From Theocolax elegans (taxonomy: Eukaryota; Arthropoda; Insecta; Hymenoptera; Cerocephalidae), in assembly GCA_026168455.1 (NCBI GenBank), contig CM047431.1:3811603-3875602 (forward strand): a stretch of DNA of 64,000 bases. Reading direction: 5' to 3'. The position numbers and the translations under genes are program-made. This document shows, piece by piece, positions 11,316 to 23,039 of the stretch. The notes beneath the pieces were generated by a model. It searched no databases and had not been told where the DNA came from. It saw nothing but the letters and a program-made list of their open reading frames with translations. Numbering within the stretch: the first letter of the stretch is position 1; every line of letters starts with the position of its first letter.

Positions 11316-11527
11316 TTTTTTTTTATTATTTTCACGTCGCTCCTTTTATGCTCCCAAATCGGTGCTAATCAGCGACGGAAGTGATACGATGTCTTGGTGA
11401 AAAAAGCACTTGTTGAAAATACATTAGCCAATGGTGCTTGTATCAATCGGCCGGAGCTGGGAATCGAACCTGGGACCTCCAGATTACGAGCCCGACGCCC
11501 TACCGACCGAGCCATCGCAGGCCTCAA
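11316..11527 (-). mobile_element. tRNA-headed SINE (copy 1)
   Basis: The minus strand starts with a tRNA-like head with A-box-like TGGCTCGGTCGGTAGGGC and B-box-like GGTTCGATTCC (about 11450-11525). An unrelated body follows, then a tail with CCGTCGCTG...AGCGACG and a poly-A run (T-run at 11316-11324). An 8-bp direct repeat gttcgtat flanks it (11308-11315 and 11528-11535). Its tail matches that of the SINE at 29213-29552. The tRNA fold is imperfect in the acceptor and T stems, so it is not a working tRNA gene. Confidence 0.85.
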
Positions 11528-11754
11528 GTTCGTATATTCTTGTATTGTGCTTCTTGTAGTACGCCGCACTTATAATAGATATTAAAAAACAAGACAAATC
11601 TCCCCATCAATATCTCTTTCTCTCTCACTTCTTTGGGCGAACTGGCCCCGATCTTCCGCCTTTTCCGTGGACGGAATCTCGAGTGGTGGAGGCGTACGGC
11701 TTTGCTCGGCATGTTGGGTCGTGTGGGGGAAGCCTGTCCGCACCGTATCACACA

Positions 11755-12967
11755 TATGAATTCTTATAAAACTTAAATTTATATTTTATTAATTATAAAT
11801 GTTAATGAAAAATTAACTTACCAAAAATAGTAAAGTGCATATACTTACTAAATTGAAGTATTTAGTAACTACTTAGTAAAATTTTGGATTATTTTAAACG
11901 GAGCTAAATAGAACTTCACCACCTAAAATTAATTTATTTAATGACGAAGGATCATCGCCAAAAGTTCTATGTCATTAATATTTTGTACTTTTAGAGTAAT
12001 AAAACTTTCTGCTTAAATAAATAAATTTTTATATTAATTTTAAAGAACTGTTTATAACATTTTAGCGGCATATAAATAAAAACCTGTTTCTTCCATTTCT
12101 CCCGTAATTCGTAATTTGCACTCTCTTTAAAAATTTGCGTTTTAATCCATAATTATATCCAATTTATTTTTCCCTTTAGTTACAGAGGCCATATATTTAT
12201 TTTGATTATTATAAACAAATTCATTCTTTAAATAACCTTCTGTTTCTAATAAATACATACTTGTTTATTTAAAATATGGTTTTATATAAATATAGATTAT
12301 CTACTTACTTATATATCCATACAATTTTGAAATTTTAATTTAAAAAATATTTAAATTAAATGCTCCTAAATTAATAATTTTTGAAAAACTTTTTAAATGT
12401 AATTCGTATTTTATATTGTCACTGTTAAAATTTGAATTTTCTTTTGCCATTACTGTTTACAATAGAATTATCTTAGAAATGTAATAATCAATGTATTTAA
12501 TTTTAAAGCCATTGTATATATCATACGGATATTTGGAAAAGTGTATGTTATACTTGATTAATATTTATTTTATCTTCAAACAATTTTGCATCTGTATTTA
12601 AAGCATTACATTGAATTTTAGATCTGTTATTATTATTTAGTACACATTTAAAAATTTTATGGGTTTTATCAGGAATGTGTAAACTAATACACATTCTTTC
12701 AAGCTATACCTTGAATATATTCATAACTTTTTTTTGCGCACGGAAAAAATACATATATTATCTATTCATGAAAAAACATAATTTTGAAATATATATATAT
12801 ATATATATATGACATAAATATTCCGCCACGCACACACACACGCGCGCGCGCGCACGCACGCACGCATGCACGCACACACATACACACACATATATATATG
12901 TTGGATCCTGAAATCTTAGACACGCCAGCTACGACGGCGGCGAAATATTTATATAATATAAATATAT
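11755..12967 (+). repeat. Family R repeat, copy 2 (longest)
   Basis: Plus-strand R copy running from 'cttataaaacttaaattt' to the terminal block 'acgccagctacgacggcgg' near 12920-12945. It contains an (AT)n tract at about 12789-12811 and a CA/CG/CA compound microsatellite at 12829-12898. The solo LTR at 12968-14035 follows at once. No open frame of note lies on the plus strand. The reverse strand preserves the short peptide-like blocks described for copy 1. Confidence 0.75.
12829..12898. repeat. Compound (CA)n(CG)n(CA)n(TA)n microsatellite
   Basis: Alternating purine-pyrimidine run over about 70 bases, including a CGCGCG core. It is part of family R. Confidence 0.95.
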
Positions 12968-14035
12968 TGTAACGGTGTGCTTGCCTAGGGGAAAAATCAT
13001 CGAGTTGTCCGTCTTATAACCACATAGTCCGTGGCGTACAAATCTGACTAGTATCGCCGACTAGGTATCTCGTACTCGATGATTAAACAGAATACATATC
13101 TATATATATGATTAAACAGAATACATATATCTATATATATGATGTTTACAAATAATTCCCGCGTAGCGGCTGCGGTCACCTGTCCGCACACTTGCTGTTA
13201 AAGTTGTTTGGAAATCGTACTTCGATTTCCAACAACGACAGGTAAAATAAAGATCTTTCCTGAAATGGACCGCGGAAAGAGAATTATATATGAGTTCGCG
13301 AGAGTCCGTATATTTATATATGACTCTTAGGATAACGGAGGAAAAACTATATGCGACGGTTTTAAATATACAAATTAATACAACTTGAGATATAATTCAA
13401 TATGAACAGATTTATTCTATCAAAAGTAATATCTACTAGATACGAAACAATTATCATTTAAGGTCAACGCACGCACGAGTGCTGAGTCGTATACGTCGGC
13501 TCAACACGAGAGGGGAAAAGAGGGATCCACGAACTAACTTTTCTAAGCTATGAATAACCGCGATAACATTAATTTATTCGCTGAAAAATATCGTTCGCAC
13601 GAGAAGTGGTACCACTTATTTTTTATCCTGTTTGAATCGCGAAGAAACCAACAAGAAGACACAGCTAGTTTTCTCTCTCTCGCTCTCTCTATCGCTTGTC
13701 TACTCTAAAAGCAGGATCAACAGTCAACCGCCGATTAATCCGGGTCGTGCGTATATAAAAATATCACAGTTAAAAACCACACAAAAAAAGCTCTAGGAGA
13801 AAATAACTATCGAGTAATAACTACGTAAACCGGGAGATTAACAATCACACGTGTCGTCGCGATCTTTTCCTCGTACCGGTCGTCCTGCCCGCGCAAACGC
13901 TCTCTATCTCATTGCCGATTTTCGTGGCGCGAGCATCGGCCGTTCGAGTCGTTGGCTATATCTATATCTATATATAGCGTTCGTGTTTACCTACAGAATT
14001 CGTATAATGGAAAGTGAATATCACTTACCATTACA
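12968..14035 (-). mobile_element. Solo LTR (family B), minus strand
   Basis: On the minus strand it begins TGTAATGGTAAGTG at 14035 and ends CCGTTACA at 12968. The flanking ATAT occurs on both sides, though in an AT-rich context. It matches the plus-strand LTR at 40852-41859 over its length, including 'tacctgt.gttgttgg', 'acggcaagtgtgc.gacagg' and the start palindrome gtgatattcac. No internal region is attached. It carries the palindrome gtggtaccac at 13606-13615. Confidence 0.85.
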
Positions 14036-14700
14036 ATATATATATATTATAACGGGTACGGATTTATAACGGTAAGCGAGTTACCGATCAGGTGAGTAAC
14101 AAAAAGGTAAGAGGACCACCTACAACGACAACGTGCAGAGCCGCACGCTCTCGCTGTCCGTTAAAGAAGGAGAGGAAGAAATCGGCAGCCGTTCCGGCTA
14201 TTGAAGCGGGAGAGAGAGGTAGATTCAAGATGAATCCCTCTCGGTCTTCCCCGTTTTCCAGCTGTAGGAAATACGGAGTCAATCGCGGTAAGTGGTGCAC
14301 CACGTATGTACCCGCGTATCTCGTATTTTCGTACCCCAATATACCTGGTACGGTCCAGGTGAGGAAACGTTCCTTTTTACTTCCTCGTCTCGTGACAAAT
14401 ACCGCCCGTGTAGATAGGTCGGTGGTTCGCGGGAGCCACTTCACGAGAGAAGACGCACGTGTCGTAGGCAGCTACGACGTCAGAGCTCCCTACGTCAGAG
14501 GTATATACGTCACACGGCGTGATGTCGCAGCCATCAGGTTAAGCAACCGATCATTCCCGGATCGGTTACTTATAATTCGACGTTATGACTTATAATAAGC
14601 GTTTGTGATCGTCGGTTTCGCGAGCAGTTGATTGCAATTTGTATAACGCAACTTCAATCGATTCATTGATTTCAGACATTCCGTTTATAATTATGCGACT
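14036..14700 (+). other. LTR-like, CG-richer stretch without gene
   Basis: Composition and motifs resemble the LTRs nearby: 'ggtaagtggtgcaccacg' at 14287-14304 parallels 'ggtacgtggtgcaccact' in the LTR at 46519. Start and end signatures could not be fixed. Open frames on both strands (14088-14595) overlap each other and show no family signs. An old LTR is my best guess. Confidence 0.35.
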
Positions 14701-15700
14701 CACGTTCTATTCACACGTCATTTAAGTTAGGCTACTGCGTATATAGAGCAGCTGTACATGCAGCTTACTTTCCGCAACTTCCCATATATGTGATGTGCGA
14801 GATTTCCTGTAGCAGTTTCCGCCATACCAGCCAGGTTACCTACCAGCGTGATGGGGGAGCTGGAAAGTCCTCGTGACTTTCCTGAGTCGAATGAGGCAGG
14901 CAGCACTCTAATACCTGCGTTTCTGAAAGAACTGGACATATGTAGGTGTATGTTTCTGAAAAGAAGACAGGTGGTCACGAGGTAGCAAATAACATGCCCG
15001 CCCTGATTTGTCCCATTAACTAAGTTCCCTTACAGTCCGATGGCATCGACCGTTTCTCCCCCATGACCCGCAGCAAGGTCCTATCGGATCACTAGTTGAC
15101 ATTACTGCGAGAAGCAATATTTGCGCTATTTTCAACGTTTATCACTGCAAAGGGCAGCCTCTCTGCCTAGCTAAGCCGGATTCGGGAACAACAACTAATG
15201 GCGGTCCAGAAGTGCAATACTGGCGTTGATGGCAGCACGTTCCAAAATGGACGAGCCTACAGTCACGAAAAAGCCTCCTGTTGACCGCTCTATCACCCAA
15301 CTGGTAACCCTTGCATTGTGTCCGCTCCTCTTAATAAAGAACCCAGTATGGTGATACCACACCCGAACAACGCCCGTTTATAGGGACCTTCCCAATCATG
15401 CCGGTCGGGCTCGTTTATAGAGTCCCCTCTAAATCATGTACAGCTTGGAAAAACCATGTATGTTTAACCGGGGGAACATGTAAATTATTTTTATAGAAGG
15501 CTGCTATTAAGGGTATTCGTGAGAATAGACGCTCAAATAATTCAATGAATGTGGCCTATTCTTTTAATGTTAGAATTTCTATGTCTCGCTTAATGAGTAA
15601 TTTCTCTTTTTCAACTAGACTTAGAAAGATGGACTTTAAGTGATCTATCATTCACACTATTTTTTATATAACACCGATGATGCTAGACCCATGTTGCACA
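14701..15700. other. Anonymous DNA without recognisable gene
   Basis: Mixed-composition sequence; the longest frame (14727-14978, minus) has no family resemblance. I see no terminal repeats, tRNA-like boxes or coding remnants. Confidence 0.4.
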
Positions 15701-15719
15701 TTGTTCAACAGAAAGTGCA

Positions 15720-16465
15720 TCAGCATCTAGATAACTCCTCTCTATTAATGCTTGTATAATTAATTTTTGGATCTGCAAACCTATATTTAGTATGCTCTGA
15801 GGTATTTGAGTTATTACTTTGGTTGCGTGAGCTTACTTGTTGATTAGAGTGAATGCTATTGTAGGTGTCATCATTTCCTTCTAGGGAAGATGTAAAATAG
15901 TTTCCGTTTAAGTCTAAATGTAGCCATGGCAGATCGCTGTCTGCATTTATGTGACAGTATGTATATTTATTTGTATTCAGCTTAAGGTGAATGCATATAT
16001 TGCGATTATATGCAATAGTAAATATATATATACACAATCTACTGTATCGCATTATGTTTGTTTTTAGTGGATAATTGCACCAATTTGCAGAAGTTGGTTT
16101 TCGTAACTTTCTTATTAATTCACTTTTATTAAAGAGTAACATAGAGTTGTTCTAGAGGCATGCTTTACTTATTGAAGTATTTCCGGAAAAGTGACTTGTT
16201 ACCTATTATTTAAATGGTTAAATTTTATCTGGCTATATTGTTTACAAATATTTGGTAACTTTTGGATGTGATAATTGTCTACATCCATGTATGTTGTATC
16301 AGCATTAAGAGTATTAGTTTTAAATGGCTTTAAGCTTTCCTGTTCTAACTGATACAAGAATGCTTTAGAGTATGTACTTCCCCCATCTGTTGATTCTGGA
16401 TCTAATAATGCTGATTCGATTGATTGAATTAGTTTGTATATTGGTTTGAGATCGGAATGTCTCAT
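15720..16465 (-). pseudogene. Unidentified decayed ORF pair downstream of gypsy RT debris
   Basis: Two minus-strand frames in series (16465 to 16199, then 16142 to 15720, in different frames) encode polar peptides. The first contains LIQSIESALLDPEST. The second is Ser/Asn-rich in the middle (SRNQSNNSNTSEH). They follow the gypsy RT-RNase H debris on the same strand, so they could be later parts of that element (pol end or env position). I recognise no domain. Confidence 0.3.
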
Positions 16466-16984
16466 GAGTAACGCTTAGATCCATAGAATCGTTTTCTACT
16501 ATTTTATTTTTTGTTTATGAATCACTAAGTTGAATGGATTATTGTAAAATATACTGAATTCGACCCTTTTCACTGTTTTCCAAGTAGAACATTTTTTGTT
16601 TATACATTTTCATTTTATACTTGATAATATAGCATCAAAATCTATTGTATTAATGTAATCTATGACATATACGTCGGGTTTTGCCGAAATTTCTGCGGAT
16701 AACCAGCGAAAGTGTATTTTCTCATTGTTTTAATAAATTGGTTCGATACATTGACATCTTTTTAGAGCAATCAAATCCAATTCTCCGCATGGCCCGTGTA
16801 GCGAAAATTTTGGCTGGGATATCATTTGAAATTCGGTTGTTATGCATTTCTTGTAAACTTGCGAGTTCGTGTAGCTCAGCGTGCGGTCGTTCGCAAAGAA
16901 AGCGAATCTGCATTTGTAATATGTGCACCGGGTCTATAAATTATATCGAATATGTAACCACTAAATGCGGCTTTGAATATACTG

Positions 16985-17990
16985 AATCGTAGATTTGGCT
17001 TTTTCAACGTATGAAAGTGTTTTAACGGCTAATGGTCCATTACAATTGTGAATCGCCTTCCGTGTAGATAATGCATGAATTAATCTTTAGTAAAGACAAT
17101 TAGTAATAACTGCTTAAAATACGTCGGATAACAAAGTTTACTACCAGGTAAAGACCTGAAATTATAAGCACATTGTTTATCTTTCACTAGTTCTCCAAAA
17201 GCGTAGTCAGATGCATTAGTGGGCTACAATAAAGGGTTGTGTGATATCAGGAGCTTTCAATAGAGGCTCACTGCAAAGAATTTTTTCGAAAGATTTTTGC
17301 TGTTCAGAACTCAATAAGAATTTTTGCCTTCCTGCAATAACTTGAAGAATGAAACTGTTATTTGGACAAAATTAGGTATAAGTCAAGGATAATATCCCAC
17401 TAACCCTAGCTATTGTTCTATTTTGTGGGCATTAGTAGGCTTGTGATATTTTTTTGAACTGATCCTAGTTTTCTGGATCGATTTTAATCGCTTTGCTTCC
17501 TACTATAAATCCAAAAACAGAAGCTTCGTGTTCTAAAAACTGGCATTTTCTTGGTTCGATAGTTAAATTTGACTCCAACAAACGTTTAAGAACATTGTCT
17601 TCATCAAAAGTTTTAGCAAATATCAGATTGTGAAGATATATTTCTACTTCCTCACCTTGTAGTGAGCCCATACCAAATGAGATTGCTTGGATAAAAGTTG
17701 CTGTTGCTTCTTTTACACCTATGGCCACGCGGGTGTACTGCAGATGTTGGTAACCATTTATCCCTACACGTGCAGAAAAAACTGTGTATTGGACTGATCC
17801 TCGAGTTATTTCAATTTGAAAATAACATTGTTTCAACAAGCTGCTCTAATATGTCACTTGCAAATCAAAGGATGACAGATGCCAACTGTAACTTCGCTGA
17901 GCTGCCTGAAGTCCGTAACAAGCCGCCATTTCTAGATACGACCGCTACATGGGTGAGCGTTATATTTTCATCATTGCAAAATGTGTGATG
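16985..17990 (-). pseudogene. Gypsy reverse transcriptase/RNase H fragment
   Basis: Minus-strand reading from about 17900 gives HPLICK.DILEQLVET, then FQIEI and GVKEATATFIQAISF. Next come LQGEEVEIYLHNLIFAKTF (the YLDD box is changed to YLHN), LESNLTIEPRKCQFLEHEASVFGFIVGS, and after frame breaks SSEQQKSFEKILCSEPLLKAPDI with ASDYAFGELVKDKQC (start of RNase H, near 17165-17215). The order is that of Ty3/gypsy Pol. Several stops and frameshifts, and the D-to-H change at the active site, show it is dead. Confidence 0.8.
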
Positions 17991-18256
17991 CATCAAAATA
18001 TACTAGATAATGGGTTGTAAGAGAAATTTACGTGTATTAGAACTTATTCAAGGCCTTCCCTAAAGTGTAAGTATAGATATATGAATGTATGTAATCATGT
18101 ATCTAAGATAACTCGGTGAATTTTTGCACGATTTAGCTAAGATTTATAGGATTAGGACTTCTTCGTCATGTAATTAGATAATGGTCCTATTTCCAGATAT
18201 ATAGCGCAAAAGCAGTTTAAGTTTTTGCATTATTTTAAATTGCTTCGAAACGGTTA

Positions 18257-18563
18257 TGTAACATTATCTTCAAGTGTATTAATCCTACATAAAAACTTTA
18301 TAGGGATCAAATGTTTGTCTTATATCATGCGCGGTTGCCCCACTCCGAACGAGGTCTATGAACTGGCAAGTAGGCGCAGTAGTGGGGGACCGGTCAATGA
18401 CCCGTGGCTATTTATATCGCGGTCGTTGAACTCGCGATTTACGACGCGTGTTTGTCGCAAAACTATCTTACTATACTACGAGTCTTAAACCTACTGATTA
18501 ATTATACTTATTAATTGGATAATTATTAGAAACAATTAGCGCGTGTAATTATTGCGCGTCGCA
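18257..18563 (-). mobile_element. 3' LTR of minus-strand gypsy element 3 (shortened)
   Basis: The block 18448-18563 matches 22841-22938 ('actatcttactatactacg' and the terminal gcgcgtcgca). On the minus strand the LTR starts TGCGACGCG at 18563, directly after a purine-rich tract (18564-18583). The far end is uncertain; a TGTAAC at 18257 is the likely end. The two LTRs differ outside the shared block. Confidence 0.6.
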
Positions 18564-18583
18564 TTCCTCTCTTTCTTCGGAGA
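18564..18583 (-). other. Polypurine tract of gypsy element 3
   Basis: On the minus strand it reads as a Ct/GA-rich tract ending gaaagagaggaa, directly before the LTR start TGCGACG. Polypurine tracts prime plus-strand synthesis in LTR elements. Confidence 0.6.
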
Positions 18584-18899
18584 GTGAAATTTTGATATTT
18601 CACTCTTACAATTATTATCGGAAGTAAAGAAAAAAGATTCGCAAAGAACAAAATTATTATCTATACTTAAATAACGCAAAAATGTGAGATTTAAGTTTAC
18701 CAATTTCAATGCTCCGGCTTGTCATATGTCGTCCGTGCATGGATTCAACCGTAGGAGCCTCTTACACCCTTCGTAGCGAACCACGTATTTCTTTATCCCA
18801 AGCGGTACCGGCGTCTCATTGGAACCTCGGTTGTCCTCGGACTACCGCGGTTGTTCTATGCGAGATTGGTGATGGATTATAGGTGGGAACTGTTGGTAA

Positions 18900-20110
18900 G
18901 CTATAGCTTACTGGCTACGGCACATGTTCCTCCATGTTTTCCTCACGCAGACTGTCGAACCATGCGAAAACTGTCGCGTCCAAATCTTCTGTCTTCTGTT
19001 CTAATATTTGTTCGTACTCCATAATGAGCTTGTTATTGCGTTGGTATACAAGGGTATACTTGTATCCTGTAGTGTCGGTTACGTTTGTGGGCAGCGCGAT
19101 TTCTTTGCCGACACCTAGCGTCTTTTCTTGGAGGTTTTATTTTTGTAATGTGTTCGGTAGCCACTTCGTGGTTTCTACTGGAATCATGGTGTAGATTGCA
19201 TCTACGGCGTCACTATAATGCGGTTTAAGATCCTTTACATGAATATGTTTGATTATTCGATATTTTTTTGTAAATCGAATATTACTGTCGAAATCTTCCT
19301 TTTTACAGTATACGGTCCTTCGAATTTGACTACTAATATTGCATTGAATTTCTTGGCCTTAGGAGACAATTGGGAGTTGCCTTCTTCGTTGATATCTAGG
19401 GTATGCAATATGTGTCGGTACAACCTTCCGTTTCTTATACAATTCTCTGGATTTTCTTTCGGCCGTGTTCTTACTTCTTTAAGCTTGGTGGTATACCATA
19501 AAAAATTTTTACTGGTATGAACGGTGCATACTTCGACAGGTTGTCGAGAAAGTGCGTCTGCAACATTATTATCTGCTCTTCTTCGGTACCGAATTTCCAT
19601 ATCCCATTGGTCTAATTCCATTCTCCATCGTGCCAACCTTCCTGATGGATTGTCGATTTTCTCGAGCCATTTTAGCGACTGATGATCGGTTAGAACAATT
19701 AAGTGATAACCTTCCAAATAGTCTTTCATCTTTCATATGCCCTATTTTACCGCTAGACATTCCTTTTCGGTGGTTGAATAATTTTTCTCTGCTTTATTGA
19801 GGGTTCTGCTGGCGTATGCAATAACTCTCTCCTGTCCGTCTATTTCCTGGGTTAGTACGGCTTCTAAACCATGATTGCTGGCATCGGTTTGTAAACACAT
19901 GACTTTTTCAAAATCTTAGCAGGTTAATATAGGGGCTTTGATAACTGCTCTTTTATTTGATCGAATGCTTTTTGTTGTTCAGGTCCCCAAGTCCAAGCAG
20001 TATTTTTCCTTAGTAATTTACTAAGCGGTGCGATTCTTTTGACACATTGGGTATGAATCGTTGGTAGCATGATAGCATTCCGTTAAAGCGTCGCAATTCC
20101 TTTAAATTCG
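18900..20110 (-). pseudogene. Gypsy 3 RNase H and integrase C-end, with core deleted
   Basis: Minus-strand reading shows the post-RT 'FNGMLSCYQRFIPN' region near 20090, RNase H with LTDHQSLKWLEKIDNPSGR and NNVADALSRQP (19729 to about 19540), then the start of integrase (NGRLYRHILHTLDI). It jumps straight to LSPKAKKFNAILVVKFEGPYTV and HIHVKDLKPHYSD, the SH3-like integrase C-terminus. No zinc HHCC motif or D,D,E core lies between, so roughly 200 residues are gone. Frame breaks occur at about 19740-19930. Confidence 0.75.
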
Positions 20111-20119
20111 TTAGCGGAT

Positions 20120-20701
20120 TCAACGGTCTTGACCCAAATATCGCAACCGTCGTCTTCCGTAATGGCTCTTTTCCCAGTTTGGTCGGAGTTTTACAGCTTT
20201 TAAGCGGCGCAGGACTTCCTCCACCAGTTCAACGTGATTTTCAAATGTTTCTGAAATAATGATGATGTCGGCTAAGTAGCAAAACACGTGCGGTTCTAGA
20301 TCTGGTGTTATCACGCCTTCGGTAATCATGCGTTGAAATGCGGCAGGGGCAGAGTCGAATCCGAACGGAAGGACTTTGACTTGGAAGTGTCGGTCTGGTA
20401 CGGTAAAAGCGGTTAATGGTTTGCTGTCCTCCTCTAGTGGTACTTTTCAATACCCATTTTTTAAATCTATGGTACTGAGGTATCGAGCTCCTCGTTATTT
20501 ATCTAATGTGGCGTTTATCTTTGGAAGTGGGTAAGCGTCCTTGATTGTTACCTCGTTAAGTTTCCGGATATCTACACTTAATCTGTATTTACCATCTTTC
20601 TTTTTGGCTAGTACGATTGGCGAGCTCCACGGACTGGTAGATGGTGCTGTAACTCCTTCTTCTAACATTTTATCAATTTCCTCGTTAATTACTTTTTGCA
20701 T
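20120..20701 (-). pseudogene. Gypsy 3 reverse transcriptase, broken
   Basis: From 20701 the N-terminal RT motifs are clear: EGVTAPSTSPWSSPIVLAKK, DGKYRLSVDIRKLNEVTIKD, YPLPKI. After a stop near 20495 the frame continues in pieces with TAFTVPDRHFQ and FGFDSAPAAFQRM. The catalytic box reads CYLADI instead of Y-x-D-D, with GCC at 20270-20272 (minus strand) where an Asp codon is expected. At least one stop and two frameshifts are present. It would have copied the element's RNA into DNA. Confidence 0.85.
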
Positions 20702-20747
20702 AGTGGGATTTCTAGTGCGGTATCATTGATTAATCTGTGTGGGGTTG

Positions 20748-21386
20748 CTAAGCTGTAGTCCATATTAGTAGTGGAGTGGGTCCCTGAACCTTGTTAATGT
20801 CATTCCGAGCTCTATCAATGATTACATCCATTATTTGCCTATCTTTTGTGTTAATATCCACTAATCCTGGTGTCGTTTCAACTTGACATAAATAGGAACT
20901 TAACGTGCCATTTCCTGGGTATAATTCTTTACCTTGCATTGTTATTTTAAAATATAATTTTGGCAGTATGTCCATTCCTAACAACAAATGATGTCGAAGG
21001 GTGGGCATGACGTGAAAATTCCCAAATATCTTGTTGCCCTTTATCAAACATGGACCGACTATGTTATCTTCAAGTAGTATTTCACTACCATCGGCAAATA
21101 CAGCTAAGTTTTCTTTTGTCACTTTTTTCCATCCCTTGGCTAAGCACCAGTTGGTCGCAACTTTGTTGACGGAGGAGCTAACGGCACCGGAATCAATAAG
21201 TGTTTTAAAACGTCGGCCTCTTACATTTACGATGAAGAAGAATCGGTTGTCTCGTTCGTGGACCGAGTCATTGGCCTGGTTGATTTGGTCCTTTGCCAGT
21301 TTCCTTGACTTGTTCCATGACAGTCTTTCGTGTAGACTCCATCCTTTCCACAAACCGAGCAAAATAGTTTCCACGGGTTTTGGCAT
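20748..21386 (-). pseudogene. Gypsy 3 aspartic protease region
   Basis: About 212 codons open on the minus strand. The protease core reads FFIVNVRGRRFKTLIDSGAV, with the catalytic D-S-G-A triad near residue 70. LLLGMDILPKL follows about 90 residues later, the usual second landmark of retroviral-type aspartic proteases. A broken zinc-knuckle-like CSVCGKDG stretch lies just upstream in another frame. It continues toward RT at 20701 after a stop/frameshift. It is perhaps the best-kept part of the element. Confidence 0.75.
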
Positions 21387-21389
21387 TGA

Positions 21390-22260
21390 TTACAGTTGTG
21401 TCCACGTTGTTAGGGCGGTCATTGTCTCTTTTTGCGGTTTGTTTACTCGGTTGACTTCCAATACGTTGGCTTCATGTTCTTCTACCCTTTGAATCAATTC
21501 GTTTATACTTCTTATTTCGGAGCGGCGGATGTGTATGCGGAGTTCTGCTTTCATATTATAATATAGACTATCCAAATGTTCTTCTGGATCGTAACCACCT
21601 CTTCGTTGCATTGGAGTTAATAATGCTGTGGTGAAATCTTGAATGTTTTCATTCGTCGTCTGAATTCTAGTCGCGACTTGTCGACCCAGATTCCTTCTTT
21701 CTTGCGGAGATAAGTAGAATCATCGTGGTTACTCTTCAACTTCTTTCCATGAATTTGAATTCCTTGCTTGATTACGATACTACTGCAATGCGTTTCCTTT
21801 CAGAAGTTCAGGTAATCCCTGCAAAATTTGTTCTTCAGTGAAAGTGAAAGTCCTATGCTTGTCTTAATTCATCAACTCTTTCCAGAAAAGAATAAAAGTC
21901 TTTTCCTTCGAAGTGACAGTTCCATTTCCTCATCTGATCCATGACTTCTCTTCTTGACGGTACAGGTGGTAATATTCGAGTTGATGTCATTTGCGGAATC
22001 ATATTTTGCTGTTCTTGATTATTGCTGCTAAACTGTCGAAGTAATAAGAGGTTAGCATGATCGGCTGCTAGGTCTTTAGTTATGTCTAAATTTTCTTTGT
22101 AACCTTCGGGATCTGGAGTTTTCTCGGTGAATAACGCTTCATTTAGTCTTACAAACTTCACTAGGCGTTGTCTTAGTTCCGTAACAATACCATCAGTATC
22201 AATATTATGCTTTTTTAGTTCTTCAACTAAATGTTCTCGACGTAATTGGTAAATTTATGA
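21390..22260 (-). pseudogene. Gypsy 3 gag with SAP-like N-terminus, broken
   Basis: The minus-strand reading from about 22260 gives REHLVEELKKHNIDTDGIV and LRQRLVKFV, which resembles a SAP DNA-binding helix-loop-helix. A linker follows, then the capsid start RKWNCHFEGKDFYSFLERVDELRQA, ending in a stop at 21853. After more breaks, GGYDPEEHLDSLYYNMKAEL (21611 to 21390) is the capsid C-terminal region. The same order (SAP-like, linker, 'kWgikFsGd' capsid start) is seen in the gag at 48497. No intact start codon could be assigned. Confidence 0.7.
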
Positions 22261-22417
22261 CACCAGAGTCATTTAACAATTTGTTTTGCTGTCGGAATTT
22301 ATAAGTGTAACAGTGTCAGTGTTATCGCGGCGTCCTAGTGCGATATACAAACTTAACTATTTCGTAAGTTCGCTAAAAAATTTTAAACTAAAATATTTTT
22401 AAATTCCTTTTACAATT

Positions 22418-22433
22418 AACTGTCCAAGCGCCA
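22418..22433 (-). other. Primer-binding site of gypsy element 3
   Basis: Directly after the LTR end CCGTTACA the minus strand reads tggcgcttggacagtt, in the place and with the TGG start expected for a tRNA primer-binding site. Which tRNA is not clear. Confidence 0.6.
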
Positions 22434-22938
22434 TGTAACGGAGTGAATCTTCGCCGGGGCCTTACTCAGATTCCAGGATTCGAGAAGGAAGGAAATTGAA
22501 GTAATTATACCGTAATTTAATTATAAAGAACTAACTATTTATTTAATGTAAATTTAACTTATGTGCAAAAAATTAAAAAATATAGAAAAATGCCGTTTCT
22601 AGTTCTGGCTGGGATGCGAAATTTAGTTAGTCTGGAACAAACAAATAAGCAATACTTAGAATAACGCGAACTTTGCAACTCTATCTTATAATTAGTTCCC
22701 TAAGCGGACGCAACTAACGGTTACCGTGTGTGTTCGTACGCAAATACGGTTGGGATAATCCACATGTGCTCACGAGGATACGGTCGGGTAGCGGTTACGG
22801 GGTTGTACCTACGAACGTGTGCTTACGATCGCATGCACAGGTGTCTGTCGTAAAGCTATCTTACTATACTACGAGTCTTAAACCTACTGATTAAGTATAC
22901 TTATTAATTGGATAATTAATTAATTATTGCGCGTCGCA
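22434..22938 (-). mobile_element. 5' LTR of gypsy element 3, 505 bp
   Basis: On the minus strand it starts TGCGACGCG (22938) and ends CCGTTACA (22434), followed by the primer-binding site. It shares its first ~100 bases with the left LTR (18448-18563). The rest is not alignable by eye, so the left copy is probably deleted or has recombined. Confidence 0.7.
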
Positions 22939-23039
22939 AATTGTTGAGTCAGATTTTTTACCCAATACTCACAAATGGTGCGAGCGCGAAGCACGAGCTT
23001 TACACGATCGTGCCTTATACGCAAAAAGCGAAGCATTTT

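Larger units (their letters stand above)
18257..22938 (-). mobile_element. Ty3/gypsy element 3, minus strand, decayed
   Basis: The order on the minus strand is LTR (22938-22434), primer-binding site, gag, protease, RT, RNase H, remnant integrase C-end, polypurine tract, LTR. All parts keep one orientation. The integrase core is missing and the RT catalytic box is changed. The element lies between two minus-strand gypsy fragments (23590-23040 and 17990-16985) of another family, perhaps one older element that it split. Confidence 0.75.

Noticed and set aside
11450..11527. Working tRNA gene on the minus strand
   Set aside because: Acceptor and T stems pair poorly, and a SINE body, poly-A tail and target duplication follow.
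14088..14595. Frames of 118 and 167 codons on opposite strands
   Set aside because: They overlap each other, are Arg/Ser-rich as CG-rich LTR DNA often is, and show no family likeness.
16681..16992. Opposing frames of 103 and 68 codons
   Set aside because: No motif could be recognised; the minus-strand one may be gypsy debris but I cannot support it.
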